A stretch of DNA of 64,000 bases from JBMOLL01 sp049325415 (GCA_049325415.1 JBMOLL010000144.1:1-64000); one strand, 5' to 3'; counted from the first letter of the stretch, positions 51,316-61,640 are shown. Notes: generated by a model from the letters alone, not told the origin. Numbers and translations are program-made.

Positions 51316-52770
51316 TTGAAACCCCTTACCATAGTCATTATCATCGGCGCATATTTCAGCCTCCTGATCCTGATCTCCCTGATCTCGGGAAGGAAGGCCG
51401 ACAGTTCCGCCTTTTTCCTGGGCAACAGGAAATCTCCCTGGTACATTGTTGCCTTCGGGATGATCGGGGCTTCACTTTCCGGGGTGACCTTTATCTCGGT
51501 TCCGGGCTGGGTGGCCGACAGCCAGTTCACCTACATGCAGATGATCCTCGGATATCTCGCGGGCTATGCGGTGATTGCCAATATCCTGATGCCGGTATAC
51601 TACCGTCTTCAGCTGACCAGTATTTACGGATACCTCGAAGGCCGTTTCGGGAGAAATGCCTATAAAACCGGAGCCTCCTTCTTTCTGCTTTCACGGGTTA
51701 TCGGCAGTTCCTTCCGCCTCTACCTGGTGGCAAGGGTCCTGCAACTGACGGTCTTTGATGCCTGGGGCGTGCCCTTCTGGCTCACCGTTGTGGTTACGAT
51801 TGCCCTGATCTGGCTGTATACCTTCCGCGGCGGGATAAAAACCATTATCTGGACCGATACCCTGCAGACGGCAGCCATGCTGCTTGCCGTGGTTCTGAGT
51901 GTTATCATGATCAGCAGGGAAATGGGGCTGAGTAGCAGCCAGCTCTTTCATACCATCAGGGAAAGCCACCTGTCACGGGTATTTGTCTTCGACGACTGGA
52001 ACAAGGCCAATCATTTTATCAAGTATTTCTTCAGCGGGGCCTTTATTACCATCGTCATGACCGGACTCGACCAGGATATGATGCAGAAAAACCTCTCCTG
52101 CCGGAATATCCGCGAAGCCAAAAAGAATATGTACTGGATGAGTGCCGCCCTGGTACCGGTTAATCTGCTCTTCCTTTCACTCGGTGCCATCCTGGTGATT
52201 TTTGCCGGCCGCTCGGGCATCGCCATCCCTGCCTCCACCGACGACCTGTTCCCTCTGATTGCCACCGGCGGCTACCTGCCTCCAGTTATCGGTATCCTTT
52301 TTATCATAGGCCTGGTCGCCGCAGCCTATTCCAGCGCCGATTCCGCCCTTACCGCCCTGACCACTTCCTTTACCGTGGATATCCTGGATGCAGGAAGACT
52401 GGGTGAGGAAAGGCTTAACCGGACCAGAAAACTGGTTCATGTGGGCATTTCCCTGGTGCTTGTGCTGGTTATCCTGATCTTCCGCCTGATCAACGACGAA
52501 AGCGTGATCTCCGCCATTTTCAGGATTGCAGGTTATACCTACGGTCCCCTGCTCGGCATTTATGCCTACGGACTGTTCACCAAACGGAAAGCCGCCGACC
52601 GGCTGATCCCGGTGGTGGCCGTGCTTTCTCCTGTGCTCACCTATCTATTCAACAGGGGAGTGACCTTGATCTGGGCAGATTATAAATTCGGCTTCGAACT
52701 GCTGATCATAAACGGCGCCATCACCTTTGCCGGCCTGCTGCTGATCTCCGGGAAAAGATTTGTAAAGTAA
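51316..52770 (+). CDS. Sodium:solute symporter family protein
   Basis: 484-residue membrane protein of the SSS family (LeuT fold) with about 13 helices. Family features: AFFLGNRKSPWYIVAFGMIG, GVTFISVPGWV, FRGGIKTIIWTDTLQTAAML, a helix with TGLDQDMMQKNLSCRN, and AAAYSSADSALTALTTSF, which contains the Na2-site serines. It uses the sodium gradient to import a solute I cannot identify. No ATG is suitably placed; TTG 51316 is the likely start. A hairpin follows directly. Confidence 0.88.
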   Translation: MKPLTIVIIIGAYFSLLILISLISGRKADSSAFFLGNRKSPWYIVAFGMIGASLSGVTFISVPGWVADSQFTYMQMILGYLAGYAVIANILMPVYYRLQLTSIYGYLEGRFGRNAYKTGASFFLLSRVIGSSFRLYLVARVLQLTVFDAWGVPFWLTVVVTIALIWLYTFRGGIKTIIWTDTLQTAAMLLAVVLSVIMISREMGLSSSQLFHTIRESHLSRVFVFDDWNKANHFIKYFFSGAFITIVMTGLDQDMMQKNLSCRNIREAKKNMYWMSAALVPVNLLFLSLGAILVIFAGRSGIAIPASTDDLFPLIATGGYLPPVIGILFIIGLVAAAYSSADSALTALTTSFTVDILDAGRLGEERLNRTRKLVHVGISLVLVLVILIFRLINDESVISAIFRIAGYTYGPLLGIYAYGLFTKRKAADRLIPVVAVLSPVLTYLFNRGVTLIWADYKFGFELLIINGAITFAGLLLISGKRFVK

Positions 52771-52814
52771 AAAGGGACAACAAACGGGCCCGTGGCCTGG
52801 TCTGCTGTCCCTTT
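52771..52814. terminator. Convergent terminator hairpin
   Basis: AAAGGGACA (52771-52779) pairs with TGTCCCTTT (52806-52814). It sits between the stops of the convergent symporter and acyl-CoA synthetase genes and may serve both. Confidence 0.65.
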
Positions 52815-52836
52815 CAGCTGGTAGTTAGTAAAATCC

Positions 52837-54618
52837 TTATTCCTTATCGGAGTCAACCGAGTATATTTCCTGGATAATATCCTTGTATTTCTCGGCGAGC
52901 ACCTTACGTTTGAGTTTGAGGGTGGGCGACATTTCTCCCGTTGCCGGCGACCACTCTTCCTTCACCAGGCGGAAACGCTTGATACGTTCAACCTGTCCGA
53001 GCGATTTGTTCAGTTCATTGACCTCCTGCTGGAACCTTTCAATCACACGCTGATCCTTGATGAGTTGTTCGTTATCGCGGAACTTGAAATCATGTTTGGC
53101 GGCCCAGTTATGCAGGAAGTGGAAGTTCGGGGAAATCAGCGCACTGGCAAATTTCTGGTGTTCACCGATCACCATGAGCTGTTCGATAAAGAATGACTCC
53201 TTGAACTTGTTTTCGATGGCCTGCGGCGCAATATATTTTCCGCTCGAAAGTTTGAAGATCTCCTTCTTACGGTCGGTGATCTTCAGGAAACGACCCTCCA
53301 CAATCTCTCCGATATCTCCCGTATGGAAATACCCGTCCTCGTCGATGGCTTCCTTGGTCAGGTCGGGCTGCTTGTAATAGCCTCTCATGACATTGGGACC
53401 GCGGACAATGATTTCACCATCTTCGGCGATCTTCACTTCCACATCCTTGATGATCAGACCTGCACAGCCCAGGCGGAATTCCTTGGTGCGCTGGTTGCCC
53501 ACAGCGATAACGGGGGAGGTCTCGGTGAGGCCGTAGCCCTCATAAACTTCGATGCCGGCAGCCATGAAAACCCGGATCAGTCGCGGCTGGATGGCTGCGC
53601 CGCCGGTGATAATGGTTTTGGTACCGCCAAGACTGCTGCGCCACTTGGAGAACACCAGTTTGTCGGCGATCTTCAGCTGTAGCATATAAAAGAAGCCGTT
53701 TTTTCCACCCGGGTTATACTTCAGACCAAGGTTCACCGCCCAGAAAAAGATCGAGCGGGTAATCCCCTTTAGGTCCTTGCCTTTGCCGAGGATCTTATCG
53801 TAGACGTTTTCAAGCAAGCGGGGAACCGCACCGAAGATGGCCGGATTCACTTCCTGGGCATCGCGCGCGATGGTTCCCATATTCTCTGCGTAGTAAATGC
53901 TCATGCCCTTATACTGGAACAGCATGTTGATCATCCTTTCGTATACGTGGCTTATCGGGAGAAAGGACAGGGCCCTGTCTTTCGTGCCGTAATCGACATG
54001 GTAATCACAGGTGACAGCATTTGACACCAGGTTTTTGTGGGTCAGCATGACCCCTTTGGGCATGCCTGTGGTCCCGGAGGTATAGAGAAGGGTAAGCAGA
54101 TCATCTTCCCCGATGTTTTTCTTGGTTTCCTCCAGTTCAGCACGGTACTTTTCTTCGTTGGCTTCGCCGAGGCTGACAAGCTCTTTCCATGAACGGGCTC
54201 CTTCGACATCGTTATAGGTATAAATGTCGCGGATGCTCGGGGCACTTTCAGCCAGAACGCTGATACGCTTGTAAAGGGCAGAGTCCGAAACGATGACCAG
54301 CTGTGGTTCGGCATGATTGAAGATGTATTTGTACTCTTCGTCACCGATGGTCGGGTATACCGGAACGTGAACAAAACCGCCCATGGATAATGCAATATCC
54401 ATAAAATTCCATTCGGGACGGTTATTGCTGATGGTGGCGATCCGATCGCCTTTTTTTATTCCCAGAGCCATCAAACCGTAGGCCAGCAGGGTGGAGTAAC
54501 GGCGGTAATCCCTGGTGCTGTATTTCACCCATTGGTTGTTTACCCGGGCGGCCAGCATATCCTCCTTATCGGGGACGATGGACTCCAGCCGGTCAAGAAT
54601 GTCGAAAGTTCTTTTCAT
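52837..54618 (-). CDS. Long-chain acyl-CoA synthetase (AMP-forming)
   Basis: 593 residues of the ANL superfamily, FACL type. The AMP-binding motif YTSGTTGMPKGVM is intact, followed by FLPISHVYER (the long-chain linker region), EGYGLTETSPV and GYFHTGDIGEI, and the C-terminal hinge ITDRKKEIFKLSSGKYI. Activates a fatty acid with ATP and CoA at the cytoplasmic membrane face. The gene is alone on its strand, 160 bp downstream of alaS. Confidence 0.93.
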   Translation of the reverse strand: MKRTFDILDRLESIVPDKEDMLAARVNNQWVKYSTRDYRRYSTLLAYGLMALGIKKGDRIATISNNRPEWNFMDIALSMGGFVHVPVYPTIGDEEYKYIFNHAEPQLVIVSDSALYKRISVLAESAPSIRDIYTYNDVEGARSWKELVSLGEANEEKYRAELEETKKNIGEDDLLTLLYTSGTTGMPKGVMLTHKNLVSNAVTCDYHVDYGTKDRALSFLPISHVYERMINMLFQYKGMSIYYAENMGTIARDAQEVNPAIFGAVPRLLENVYDKILGKGKDLKGITRSIFFWAVNLGLKYNPGGKNGFFYMLQLKIADKLVFSKWRSSLGGTKTIITGGAAIQPRLIRVFMAAGIEVYEGYGLTETSPVIAVGNQRTKEFRLGCAGLIIKDVEVKIAEDGEIIVRGPNVMRGYYKQPDLTKEAIDEDGYFHTGDIGEIVEGRFLKITDRKKEIFKLSSGKYIAPQAIENKFKESFFIEQLMVIGEHQKFASALISPNFHFLHNWAAKHDFKFRDNEQLIKDQRVIERFQQEVNELNKSLGQVERIKRFRLVKEEWSPATGEMSPTLKLKRKVLAEKYKDIIQEIYSVDSDKE

Positions 54619-54778
54619 CCTGTTTGTAGTTTTAGAGGGCTAAAAATAGTAAAACTTTGACAACTTTTTCGAATCAAACAAATCGGATGCCGGAACAGCA
54701 TGGGTATAAGGCAACTAACCTATTGATATTCAATAGTATAAGTAAGATTAAAATTTCGGCAATTTTCGACTATTTCTG

Positions 54779-57400
54779 TCAGGAGATCAGGGTTCTGGCT
54801 TTCTGCAGGGCCTGTTGAATCCCTTCGGGCTTTTTCCCTCCCGCAGTGGCAAAGAAGGGCTGTCCGCCTCCGCCACCGTTGATTTCCTTCGCCAGGTCCC
54901 GGATCAGTTCAACCGCGTTGTAGCCTTTCTCGCTCACAAGTTCGTCGCTGATCATCAGCGCAAGGTTGACTTTCCCTTCCGTTTCGGCAGCCAGGACAAG
55001 GAAAAGCCTGTCGAATTCTTCCCTGAGCTGGAAGGCGATGTTTCGCAGGGCTGCTGCATTCGGTACCTCGATCTTTGCCGCAATAAAGCTGATGCCATTC
55101 ACCTGTTCGGCACTCCCGGCAAGCATTTTCGAGGTTTCGCGGACCTGTGCGCTTTCAAATGCTTCCACTTTCTTCAGCAGGGTCTGGTTCATCTCTGCCA
55201 GTTTTCTCACGGCTTCGGCAGGGGCAAGGTTCTTTTCCACAATACCGGAGATTTCCGTGAGGGCATCCAGCTGGCCGTCGATGTATTCTTCGGCTTTTAC
55301 ACCGCTCACGGCTTCGATCCGCCTGATCCCGGCAGCCACTGCACCTTCCTTGATAATCCTGAAAGACCCGATCGACCCCGTAGCGCTGACATGGGTTCCG
55401 CCGCATAATTCAACAGAATCGCCGAAGCGGATGACCCTGACCCGGTCACCGTATTTCTCGCCGAAAAGGGCCATGGCTCCCATTTCTCTGGCACTGTCCA
55501 CCGGCATGGACCGGTGTTCGTCGAGCGGAGTGTTGTTCCGTATGGCCTGCTGGACATGATGTTCGATCTTCCTCAGTTCCTCATCGCTCACTTTCTGAAA
55601 GTGGGAGAAGTCGAAGCGCAGGTATTCGGGATGAACGAGCGATCCTTTCTGCTCGACATGGGTACCGAGCAGATCCCGGAGTGCCTTGTGTAAAAGATGT
55701 GTGGCCGAATGATTGGCTTCGGTCTGTGCCCTGAGTTCGCTGTTTACAATGGCTTCAAGGGGGGCGTTGAGATCCTCGGGAAGCTGGGTGGTGATATGGA
55801 TGCTGAGGTCGTTCTCCTTCACGGTATCCACTACGGCAATCGAACGGCCTCCCGAAACCAGGGTCCCCCGGTCTCCGACCTGTCCGCCGCTCTCCGCGTA
55901 GAAAGGAGTACGGTCAAGTACAATATGATAAAGAGTTTTCCCTTTAGTCTCTACTTTCCGGTACCGGGTGATCCTCACGGTTCCTCCCGTGTGGTCATAA
56001 CCTGTAAACTCGCTTCCTTCGCCTGGCAACAGCACTTCCCAGTCTTCTTTTTCGGTAGCGGCATCCTGTCTTGACCTGGCTTTCTGGGCAGCCATTTCCT
56101 TTTCAAACACGACCCGGTCGACTGTCATATTCTGTTCCCTGAGGATCAGTTCGGTAAGGTCGAGGGGGAAGCCGTAAGTGTCGTAAAGCTGGAAGACATC
56201 CTTTCCGTCGGCCACCGTGCTGCCGGCCTTGCGGCATTTTTCAGTGGTCTGCTCCAGCAGCCTGATCCCGTTTTCAAGGGTCCGGAGGAAGGTCTGTTCC
56301 TCTTCCATGATCACCCTTGCGATCAGTTCCTGCTGGACTTTCAGTTCATTGTAATAATCTCCCATCACAGTTACCAGCGCAGGTACGATCCTGTGTATGA
56401 ACGGGTCCTGCTGTTTCAGGTAGGTATAGCTATACCTCACCGCACGGCGCAGGATCCTCCGGATCACATAGCCGGCCTTATTATTGGACGGGATCTGCCC
56501 GTCGGCGATGGAAAAGGCTATGGCGCGAAGGTGATCGGCAATCACACGCATGGCAATGTCGGAGGCCGGAGAGCTGCCGTAGGCGACCGAGGAAAGCCGG
56601 CTTATCTCACTGATCAGCGGGGTAAAGATGTCGGTATCGTAATTCGATTTTTTGCCCTGGACCGCCATGCAAAGTCTTTCAAAACCCATCCCGGTGTCCA
56701 CATGTTTCTCGGGCAGGAGCTCTAGCTGGCTGTCGGCCTTGCGGTTATACTGGATAAATACCAGGTTCCAGATCTCAATCACCAGCGGATTACCTTTATT
56801 CACCAGTGCAGCACCGTCAAGCTGGTTGCGCTCTGCCTGATCCCTCAGGTCGATATGGATTTCGGAGCAGGGTCCGCAGGGGCCCGTGTCTCCCATCTCC
56901 CAGAAATTGTCTTTTTTTGAACCGTTAAGGATCTTTTCCGACGACACATGCTTCTTCCAGGCTTCAAAGGCTTCGTTGTCCCTTTCGACACCGTCATCAG
57001 GACTACCTTCGAAAATGGTCACATAGAGCCTGTCTTTTTCCAGCTTCAATACACCGGTAAGATATTCCCAGGCCCAGTCGATTGCTTCATTTTTAAAGTA
57101 ATCACCGAAGGACCAGTTCCCTAGCATTTCGAACATCGTATGATGGTAAGTGTCGTGGCCGACCTCTTCAAGATCGTTGTGCTTCCCCGTTACCCTGAGG
57201 CATTTCTGTGAATCGGCAACCCGGAGAGCCTCGGCTTTCCTGTTTCCCAGGAAGATATCTTTGAACTGGTTCATCCCGGCATTGGTGAACATCAGGGTGG
57301 GGTCGTTTTTTATCACCATGGGTGCCGAAGGAACGATTTTATGTGCCCTGTCTGCGAAGAAGTTAAGAAAAGACTGCCTGATCTCCTGAGATGTCAACAT
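54779..57400 (-). CDS. alaS: Alanyl-tRNA synthetase
   Basis: 873 residues, full length. Class II catalytic core (FFADRAHKIVPSAPMV, FTNAGMNQFKDIFLG, the HTYHHTMFEMLGNWSFGDYF segment read in two parts), the editing domain with zinc-type ligands HSATHLLHKAL (HxxxH) and CGGTHVSATGSIG (C...H), and the C-terminal DHHA1 domain ending GGGGGQPFFATAGG. Charges tRNA-Ala and hydrolyses Ser/Gly mischarged tRNA. Divergent from the M23 cluster across 162 bp of AT-rich sequence. Confidence 0.98.
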   Translation of the reverse strand: MLTSQEIRQSFLNFFADRAHKIVPSAPMVIKNDPTLMFTNAGMNQFKDIFLGNRKAEALRVADSQKCLRVTGKHNDLEEVGHDTYHHTMFEMLGNWSFGDYFKNEAIDWAWEYLTGVLKLEKDRLYVTIFEGSPDDGVERDNEAFEAWKKHVSSEKILNGSKKDNFWEMGDTGPCGPCSEIHIDLRDQAERNQLDGAALVNKGNPLVIEIWNLVFIQYNRKADSQLELLPEKHVDTGMGFERLCMAVQGKKSNYDTDIFTPLISEISRLSSVAYGSSPASDIAMRVIADHLRAIAFSIADGQIPSNNKAGYVIRRILRRAVRYSYTYLKQQDPFIHRIVPALVTVMGDYYNELKVQQELIARVIMEEEQTFLRTLENGIRLLEQTTEKCRKAGSTVADGKDVFQLYDTYGFPLDLTELILREQNMTVDRVVFEKEMAAQKARSRQDAATEKEDWEVLLPGEGSEFTGYDHTGGTVRITRYRKVETKGKTLYHIVLDRTPFYAESGGQVGDRGTLVSGGRSIAVVDTVKENDLSIHITTQLPEDLNAPLEAIVNSELRAQTEANHSATHLLHKALRDLLGTHVEQKGSLVHPEYLRFDFSHFQKVSDEELRKIEHHVQQAIRNNTPLDEHRSMPVDSAREMGAMALFGEKYGDRVRVIRFGDSVELCGGTHVSATGSIGSFRIIKEGAVAAGIRRIEAVSGVKAEEYIDGQLDALTEISGIVEKNLAPAEAVRKLAEMNQTLLKKVEAFESAQVRETSKMLAGSAEQVNGISFIAAKIEVPNAAALRNIAFQLREEFDRLFLVLAAETEGKVNLALMISDELVSEKGYNAVELIRDLAKEINGGGGGQPFFATAGGKKPEGIQQALQKARTLIS

Positions 57401-57562
57401 CGTAGAATTTTTGTTAATTTTTTAAAAAAATGTAACCCTGTCTGGTAAACCGCCGTAAAAACCGTTGAAAAGCCCGGATTTAACCGTAAAACTGCAGCAA
57501 AAGTAAATTTTTTAGGTAATATTTTGGGTGATTATCACAGGTTTTTTATTTTTAGCTTTTGA

Positions 57563-58525
57563 ATGAGAAACTTATTTGGTCGAAAATATTACTTTAACCC
57601 TGATACCCTGATGATTGAAGCGGTGAGAAGAACACCGCGGCAGAAAATCGTCAGGATCTTCATTTATACGGGTATTGCTTTGTTTTCAGCCCTTTCCCTG
57701 AGGATAGCCTTCGAAAGTCTTAGCTCATCCCCGAAAGAGAAAATCTATACACAGAATAACGAAAGCCTGAGAAATCGTTTCCGGCAGGTTGAAGATGATC
57801 TTAAAGAGAAGGAAAAGCAGCTGGCCACCCTGAGAATGAGAGATGATCTGTTGTACAGGGCCATCTTCGGCATGGAACCTTTGTCGCCGTCGGTCAGGGA
57901 AGCCGGTACCGGGGGTACTTTCAGGTACCAGTCGCTGTTGTCGATCTCCGATCCCGATGAGATCATTGATGCATTTAACCGTATCGATAAGCTAAGCAGC
58001 AAGGCCCAGGTGCAGTCGCTTTCGTTCGGAGACCTGTATGAAAAAGCACTGAACAAGCAGAAGTTGCTCGCCAGCAAACCATCGATACAACCGATCTCTC
58101 CCGAGGACCCCTTCTGGATCACTTCGGTCTTCGGGATCCGGCGTGATCCTTTCACCCGTTTGCTCACGGGTCATCATGGCATCGATCTGGCGGGTCCCCT
58201 GGGGCTCGAGATACATGCCACCGGCGACGGTGTCGTCACAGTGGCGGAGGCTAACAGGAGCGGCTATGGCCGGGAGGTTGTGGTATCTCATGGCTTTGGC
58301 TATACTACCCGTTACGCTCACCTTCAGAAAATCCTCGTAAAACCCGGACAGAGGGTAAAGAGGGGCCAGGTGATCGGAACCCTGGGCAGTTCGGGCCGCT
58401 CCACAGGTCCGCACCTGCATTATGAAGTTCGCTTGAATAATGCTCCGCTGAACCCGACGTATTATTATTACGAAGAACTGACTCCCGGGGAGTACAGGCA
58501 GATCGCCGAACGGGCAACAAATTGA
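57563..58525 (+). CDS. M23 family peptidoglycan endopeptidase (1 of 3)
   Basis: 320 residues. One N-terminal membrane helix (~32-50) and a coiled-coil stretch (~58-95) lead to a LytM/M23 domain. Zinc ligands are intact: the H-x3-D motif in GHHGIDLAG and the HLH of GPHLHYEVRLNN; the upstream arm reads FGIRRDPFTR where most family members have a His ligand at RxHP. Would hydrolyse peptide cross-bridges in the periplasm or act as an anchored scaffold. First of three consecutive paralogues of near-identical length. Confidence 0.9.
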   Translation: MRNLFGRKYYFNPDTLMIEAVRRTPRQKIVRIFIYTGIALFSALSLRIAFESLSSSPKEKIYTQNNESLRNRFRQVEDDLKEKEKQLATLRMRDDLLYRAIFGMEPLSPSVREAGTGGTFRYQSLLSISDPDEIIDAFNRIDKLSSKAQVQSLSFGDLYEKALNKQKLLASKPSIQPISPEDPFWITSVFGIRRDPFTRLLTGHHGIDLAGPLGLEIHATGDGVVTVAEANRSGYGREVVVSHGFGYTTRYAHLQKILVKPGQRVKRGQVIGTLGSSGRSTGPHLHYEVRLNNAPLNPTYYYYEELTPGEYRQIAERATN

Positions 58526-58579
58526 GCATTTTCTCAGAATTCGTCTTTTTTTGCTACTTTCGCTCAGAATTTTTTTCGA

Positions 58580-59542
58580 ATGGCTAAGTCGAAGTACAGG
58601 TTCATACCGGAAGAACTGAGCTACCGGAAGATGCACGAGGGAAAGGGTGCCAGGTTCTGGCGCACAGCTGCCTATGTGGCGGCGATCATCGTGGTCGGTT
58701 TCCTGCTCAATTTCTTTTATTCACTTTTTTTCGACAGCCCGAGGGAAAGGCAGATCAGAAGAGAAAACCAGGAATTACAGAGGCAATACGATATTCTGAA
58801 GGAAAGAAAGCAGGTGGTGGATACGGTGATCCAGGAAGTGCGCCGGACCGATGAAAATATTTACCGGCTGATCTTTGAGACAGAACCGGTCGACAAGGGA
58901 CTGGACGAGAACCAGACCGATCCGTACCAGGCACTGAAGAAACTCACCGACCAGGAAATCGTTGGCAGGTCGGCTGCCGATCTCGACAGTGTGTTTGCCA
59001 GTATCAGTGCCAGCGCCCAGACCTATAATGTCTTGATGATCAAAAGCGAGTCGAGGGCAGAGATGCTCTCCTGCCTGCCGGCCATACAACCGATCGATAA
59101 TCCCGATCTGACCCGTACGGCCTCCGGCTTCGGGGAAAGGATCCATCCCATTTACAAAATCAACAAATTCCACTCGGGCATGGACTTCACCGCGCCGGTC
59201 GGGACACCGGTCAGGGCCACCGGCGACGGAGTCGTGGAGATCGCTGAAGCTTCAAAACGGGGGAGCGGGAACCGGATTGTGATCGACCATGGCTATGGCT
59301 ACAAAACGATCTATTCCTATCTCGATGAGATCAAGGTGCGACCGGGCAGAAAGGTCAGGCGGGGAGATGAAATCGGAACTGTGGGAAACACCGGTCTGTC
59401 GGTGGCTCCACACCTGCATTACGAAGTCGAACTGAACGGCAAACTGGTGAACCCGGTGAACTATTATTTCCTTGAATTATCCCCTGCACAATACGACAGG
59501 ATGATCTATATATCGAAAAAATCTGGTCAATCTTTTGATTGA
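58580..59542 (+). CDS. M23 family peptidoglycan endopeptidase (2 of 3)
   Basis: 320 residues with the same plan as gene 1: membrane helix (~32-50), heptad-like coiled coil (~58-95, RRENQELQRQYDILKERKQV) and a C-terminal M23 domain. All zinc ligands are present: GERIHPIYKINKFHSGMD (His and Asp) and APHLHYEVELNG. The start ATG follows 54 bp after gene 1, and gene 3 begins 28 bp after its stop. The N-terminal segment differs from gene 1, so the paralogues probably localise or partner differently. Confidence 0.9.
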   Translation: MAKSKYRFIPEELSYRKMHEGKGARFWRTAAYVAAIIVVGFLLNFFYSLFFDSPRERQIRRENQELQRQYDILKERKQVVDTVIQEVRRTDENIYRLIFETEPVDKGLDENQTDPYQALKKLTDQEIVGRSAADLDSVFASISASAQTYNVLMIKSESRAEMLSCLPAIQPIDNPDLTRTASGFGERIHPIYKINKFHSGMDFTAPVGTPVRATGDGVVEIAEASKRGSGNRIVIDHGYGYKTIYSYLDEIKVRPGRKVRRGDEIGTVGNTGLSVAPHLHYEVELNGKLVNPVNYYFLELSPAQYDRMIYISKKSGQSFD

Positions 59543-59570
59543 TTGCACTTTTTATTATATTGCATCCGGT

Positions 59571-60542
59571 ATGGAAAGATTCTTTTTCGATCACAATACC
59601 CTTCAGTATCAGAAGGTTGAGTTATCTGGCAAGCAAAAGCTTACCAGGTTTCTTTATTTTATGATACCCTCCGTTATTGTGGCTGCGGGAATTATGCTCT
59701 ATGCCGACAGCAATTTTGAGTCTTCCAAACTGACCCGTTTGCTTGCGACCCAGCAGGATCTGACCTATGAAATCGGACTGGTTGAACAGGATGTCCGTCA
59801 GTACGACAAAATGCTGGAGGATATCCGCTACAATGACGATCAGATCTACCGGGTGTATTTCGAAGTCGACCCGCTGCCCGCCACCGTCAGGGATGCCGGA
59901 TCGGGTGGTAATGTGAGGTATACGGATCTGCAGAACAGCAAATTTTCCGGTCTTTTGATCCCCACCTTCCGTGATATTGATGCCCTTTCGAGAAAACTGG
60001 TGGTTCAGATGAAGTCCTTCGAAGATGTAGTGGAAATGGCAAAGTCCAAGGAGGCGAGGCTTGCTGCCCGTCCGGCCATTCAGCCTATCAGCACAAAGGA
60101 TCTGACCCGCTTCGGCTCCGCTTTCGGGATGAGGCTCCATCCGATCCTGAAAGTTTACAGGATGCATGAGGGGATCGATCTTACCTGTCCCAGGGGAACC
60201 AATATCTATGCCTCGGCCGATGGTACCGTGATCGAAGCCGAGTTCACCAACGGAGGCTACGGAAAGAAGATTGTCATTGATCATGGATACGGATATACCA
60301 CGCTTTACGGACACTGTTCAAAGATCCTCGTGGAAAAAGGACAGAAGGTCAAGCGGGGAGAAGTGATCGGACTGGTTGGAAACACCGGCTTATCGACCTG
60401 CCCCCACCTGCACTATGAGGTCAGGATCAATAACAGGCCCGTCAACCCGATCTATTATTATGCCAATGACCTGTCGGCCGGCGAGTACGAAAAGATGATC
60501 GATATGCTCTCCAACGCCGATCCTAATTTTGATATCAACTGA
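59571..60542 (+). CDS. M23 family peptidoglycan endopeptidase (3 of 3)
   Basis: 323 residues from ATG 59571 (MERFFFDHN); the frame is open from 59535, inside gene 2, but homology to gene 1 (F-x-P/H-x-x-L-x-Y/I pattern at the start) supports the later start. Membrane helix ~27-45, coiled coil ~55-85, M23 domain from ~190 with GMRLHPILKVYRMHEGID and CPHLHYEVRINN, so zinc ligands are intact. Followed by the CapA-like gene after 15 bp. Confidence 0.9.
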   Translation: MERFFFDHNTLQYQKVELSGKQKLTRFLYFMIPSVIVAAGIMLYADSNFESSKLTRLLATQQDLTYEIGLVEQDVRQYDKMLEDIRYNDDQIYRVYFEVDPLPATVRDAGSGGNVRYTDLQNSKFSGLLIPTFRDIDALSRKLVVQMKSFEDVVEMAKSKEARLAARPAIQPISTKDLTRFGSAFGMRLHPILKVYRMHEGIDLTCPRGTNIYASADGTVIEAEFTNGGYGKKIVIDHGYGYTTLYGHCSKILVEKGQKVKRGEVIGLVGNTGLSTCPHLHYEVRINNRPVNPIYYYANDLSAGEYEKMIDMLSNADPNFDIN

Positions 60543-60557
60543 TAATCCCTTCTGCTG

Positions 60558-61640
60558 ATGAACTTTCTTTTACTCCTGCTTGCAATGGCAGTGAAGGGCG
60601 GTCCTTTGTCCGATACCACGCAACACGCATTCGCGGCTGCCGACAGCCTGACGAAAAGCAGGGTGACCATCCTCTGTACCGGCGACCTAATGCCGGGAAC
60701 CGACTATCCCTCTTCAAAATACCTTCCGCCACGGAATAACTGCGTTGCATTGTTTGGCGATGCTGCGGAACTGATCCGGAGCGCCGATGTGGCCGTCGGG
60801 AACCTGGAAGGGGTCTTTGCCGACGGTTCGGCCACTGCCAAAGTATGCCGCGACACGCTGAACTGCTATGTGTTCAGGATGCCCGATGAATATGCCGGCT
60901 GCATTGAAGCAGCAGGTTATGATGCCCTGAGTGTGGCAAACAACCATGTTAACGATTTCGGGGTGGCAGGAAGAACCCATTCCTCGAAAGTCCTTGACGA
61001 AACCGGAATGCATTATGCCGGTTTTACCACTCATCCATGGACCATCTTTGTGAAGGACAGCATCAGGTACGGCTTTGCCGCCTTTGCGCCCCACACCGGT
61101 ACCATGGATATGAAAGACTACAAAGGAGCCGCTGCCATCGTGAAGATGCTGGATGATAGCTGTGATATTGTGATAGTTTCCTTTCATGGCGGAGCAGAAG
61201 GGAAGGATCACCAGCACCTGGTCAAAGGCGATGAGGAATTCCTGGGATACAACAGGGGCAGTGTTTACCGTTTTGCCCACACTGTAGTGGATGCCGGCGC
61301 CGATGTGGTATACGGGCACGGGCCCCACGTGGTGAGGGCGGTGGAGCTTTACCGCGACAGGCTGATCTGTTACAGCCTCGGCAACTTCTGCACCTATTCC
61401 CGTTTCAACCTGAGCGGACCCAATGCGCTCGCACCCGCGGTGATGGTCACTACCCGCAACGACGGTTCCTTTATTGAGGCACAGATCTTTCCCTTTCTTC
61501 AACTGGGGGAAGGAGGACCGGTGAAGGACCCCTCTGGCAAAGCCATCAGTAAGATCAGGGAACTCACGGAAGCCGATCTCCCGGGACAGGGGATTGAAAT
61601 TACCAATGAGGGATCTATTAAACGGAAACCATCCTTATGA
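60558..61640 (+). CDS. CapA-family metallophosphoesterase, exported
   Basis: 360 residues with a short N-terminal signal-like helix and a PGA_cap/CapA calcineurin-like domain: ILCTGDLMPG (metal site), AVGNLEGVFA, ALSVANNHVNDFG, VIVSFHGGAEG and VYGHGPHVVRAVELY. CapA of Bacillus takes part in polyglutamate capsule synthesis, but most family members in Bacteroidota are unassigned. The catalytic Asp, Asn and His positions appear intact. Its stop overlaps the start of the propeller-protein gene by four bases. Confidence 0.86.
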   Translation: MNFLLLLLAMAVKGGPLSDTTQHAFAAADSLTKSRVTILCTGDLMPGTDYPSSKYLPPRNNCVALFGDAAELIRSADVAVGNLEGVFADGSATAKVCRDTLNCYVFRMPDEYAGCIEAAGYDALSVANNHVNDFGVAGRTHSSKVLDETGMHYAGFTTHPWTIFVKDSIRYGFAAFAPHTGTMDMKDYKGAAAIVKMLDDSCDIVIVSFHGGAEGKDHQHLVKGDEEFLGYNRGSVYRFAHTVVDAGADVVYGHGPHVVRAVELYRDRLICYSLGNFCTYSRFNLSGPNALAPAVMVTTRNDGSFIEAQIFPFLQLGEGGPVKDPSGKAISKIRELTEADLPGQGIEITNEGSIKRKPSL

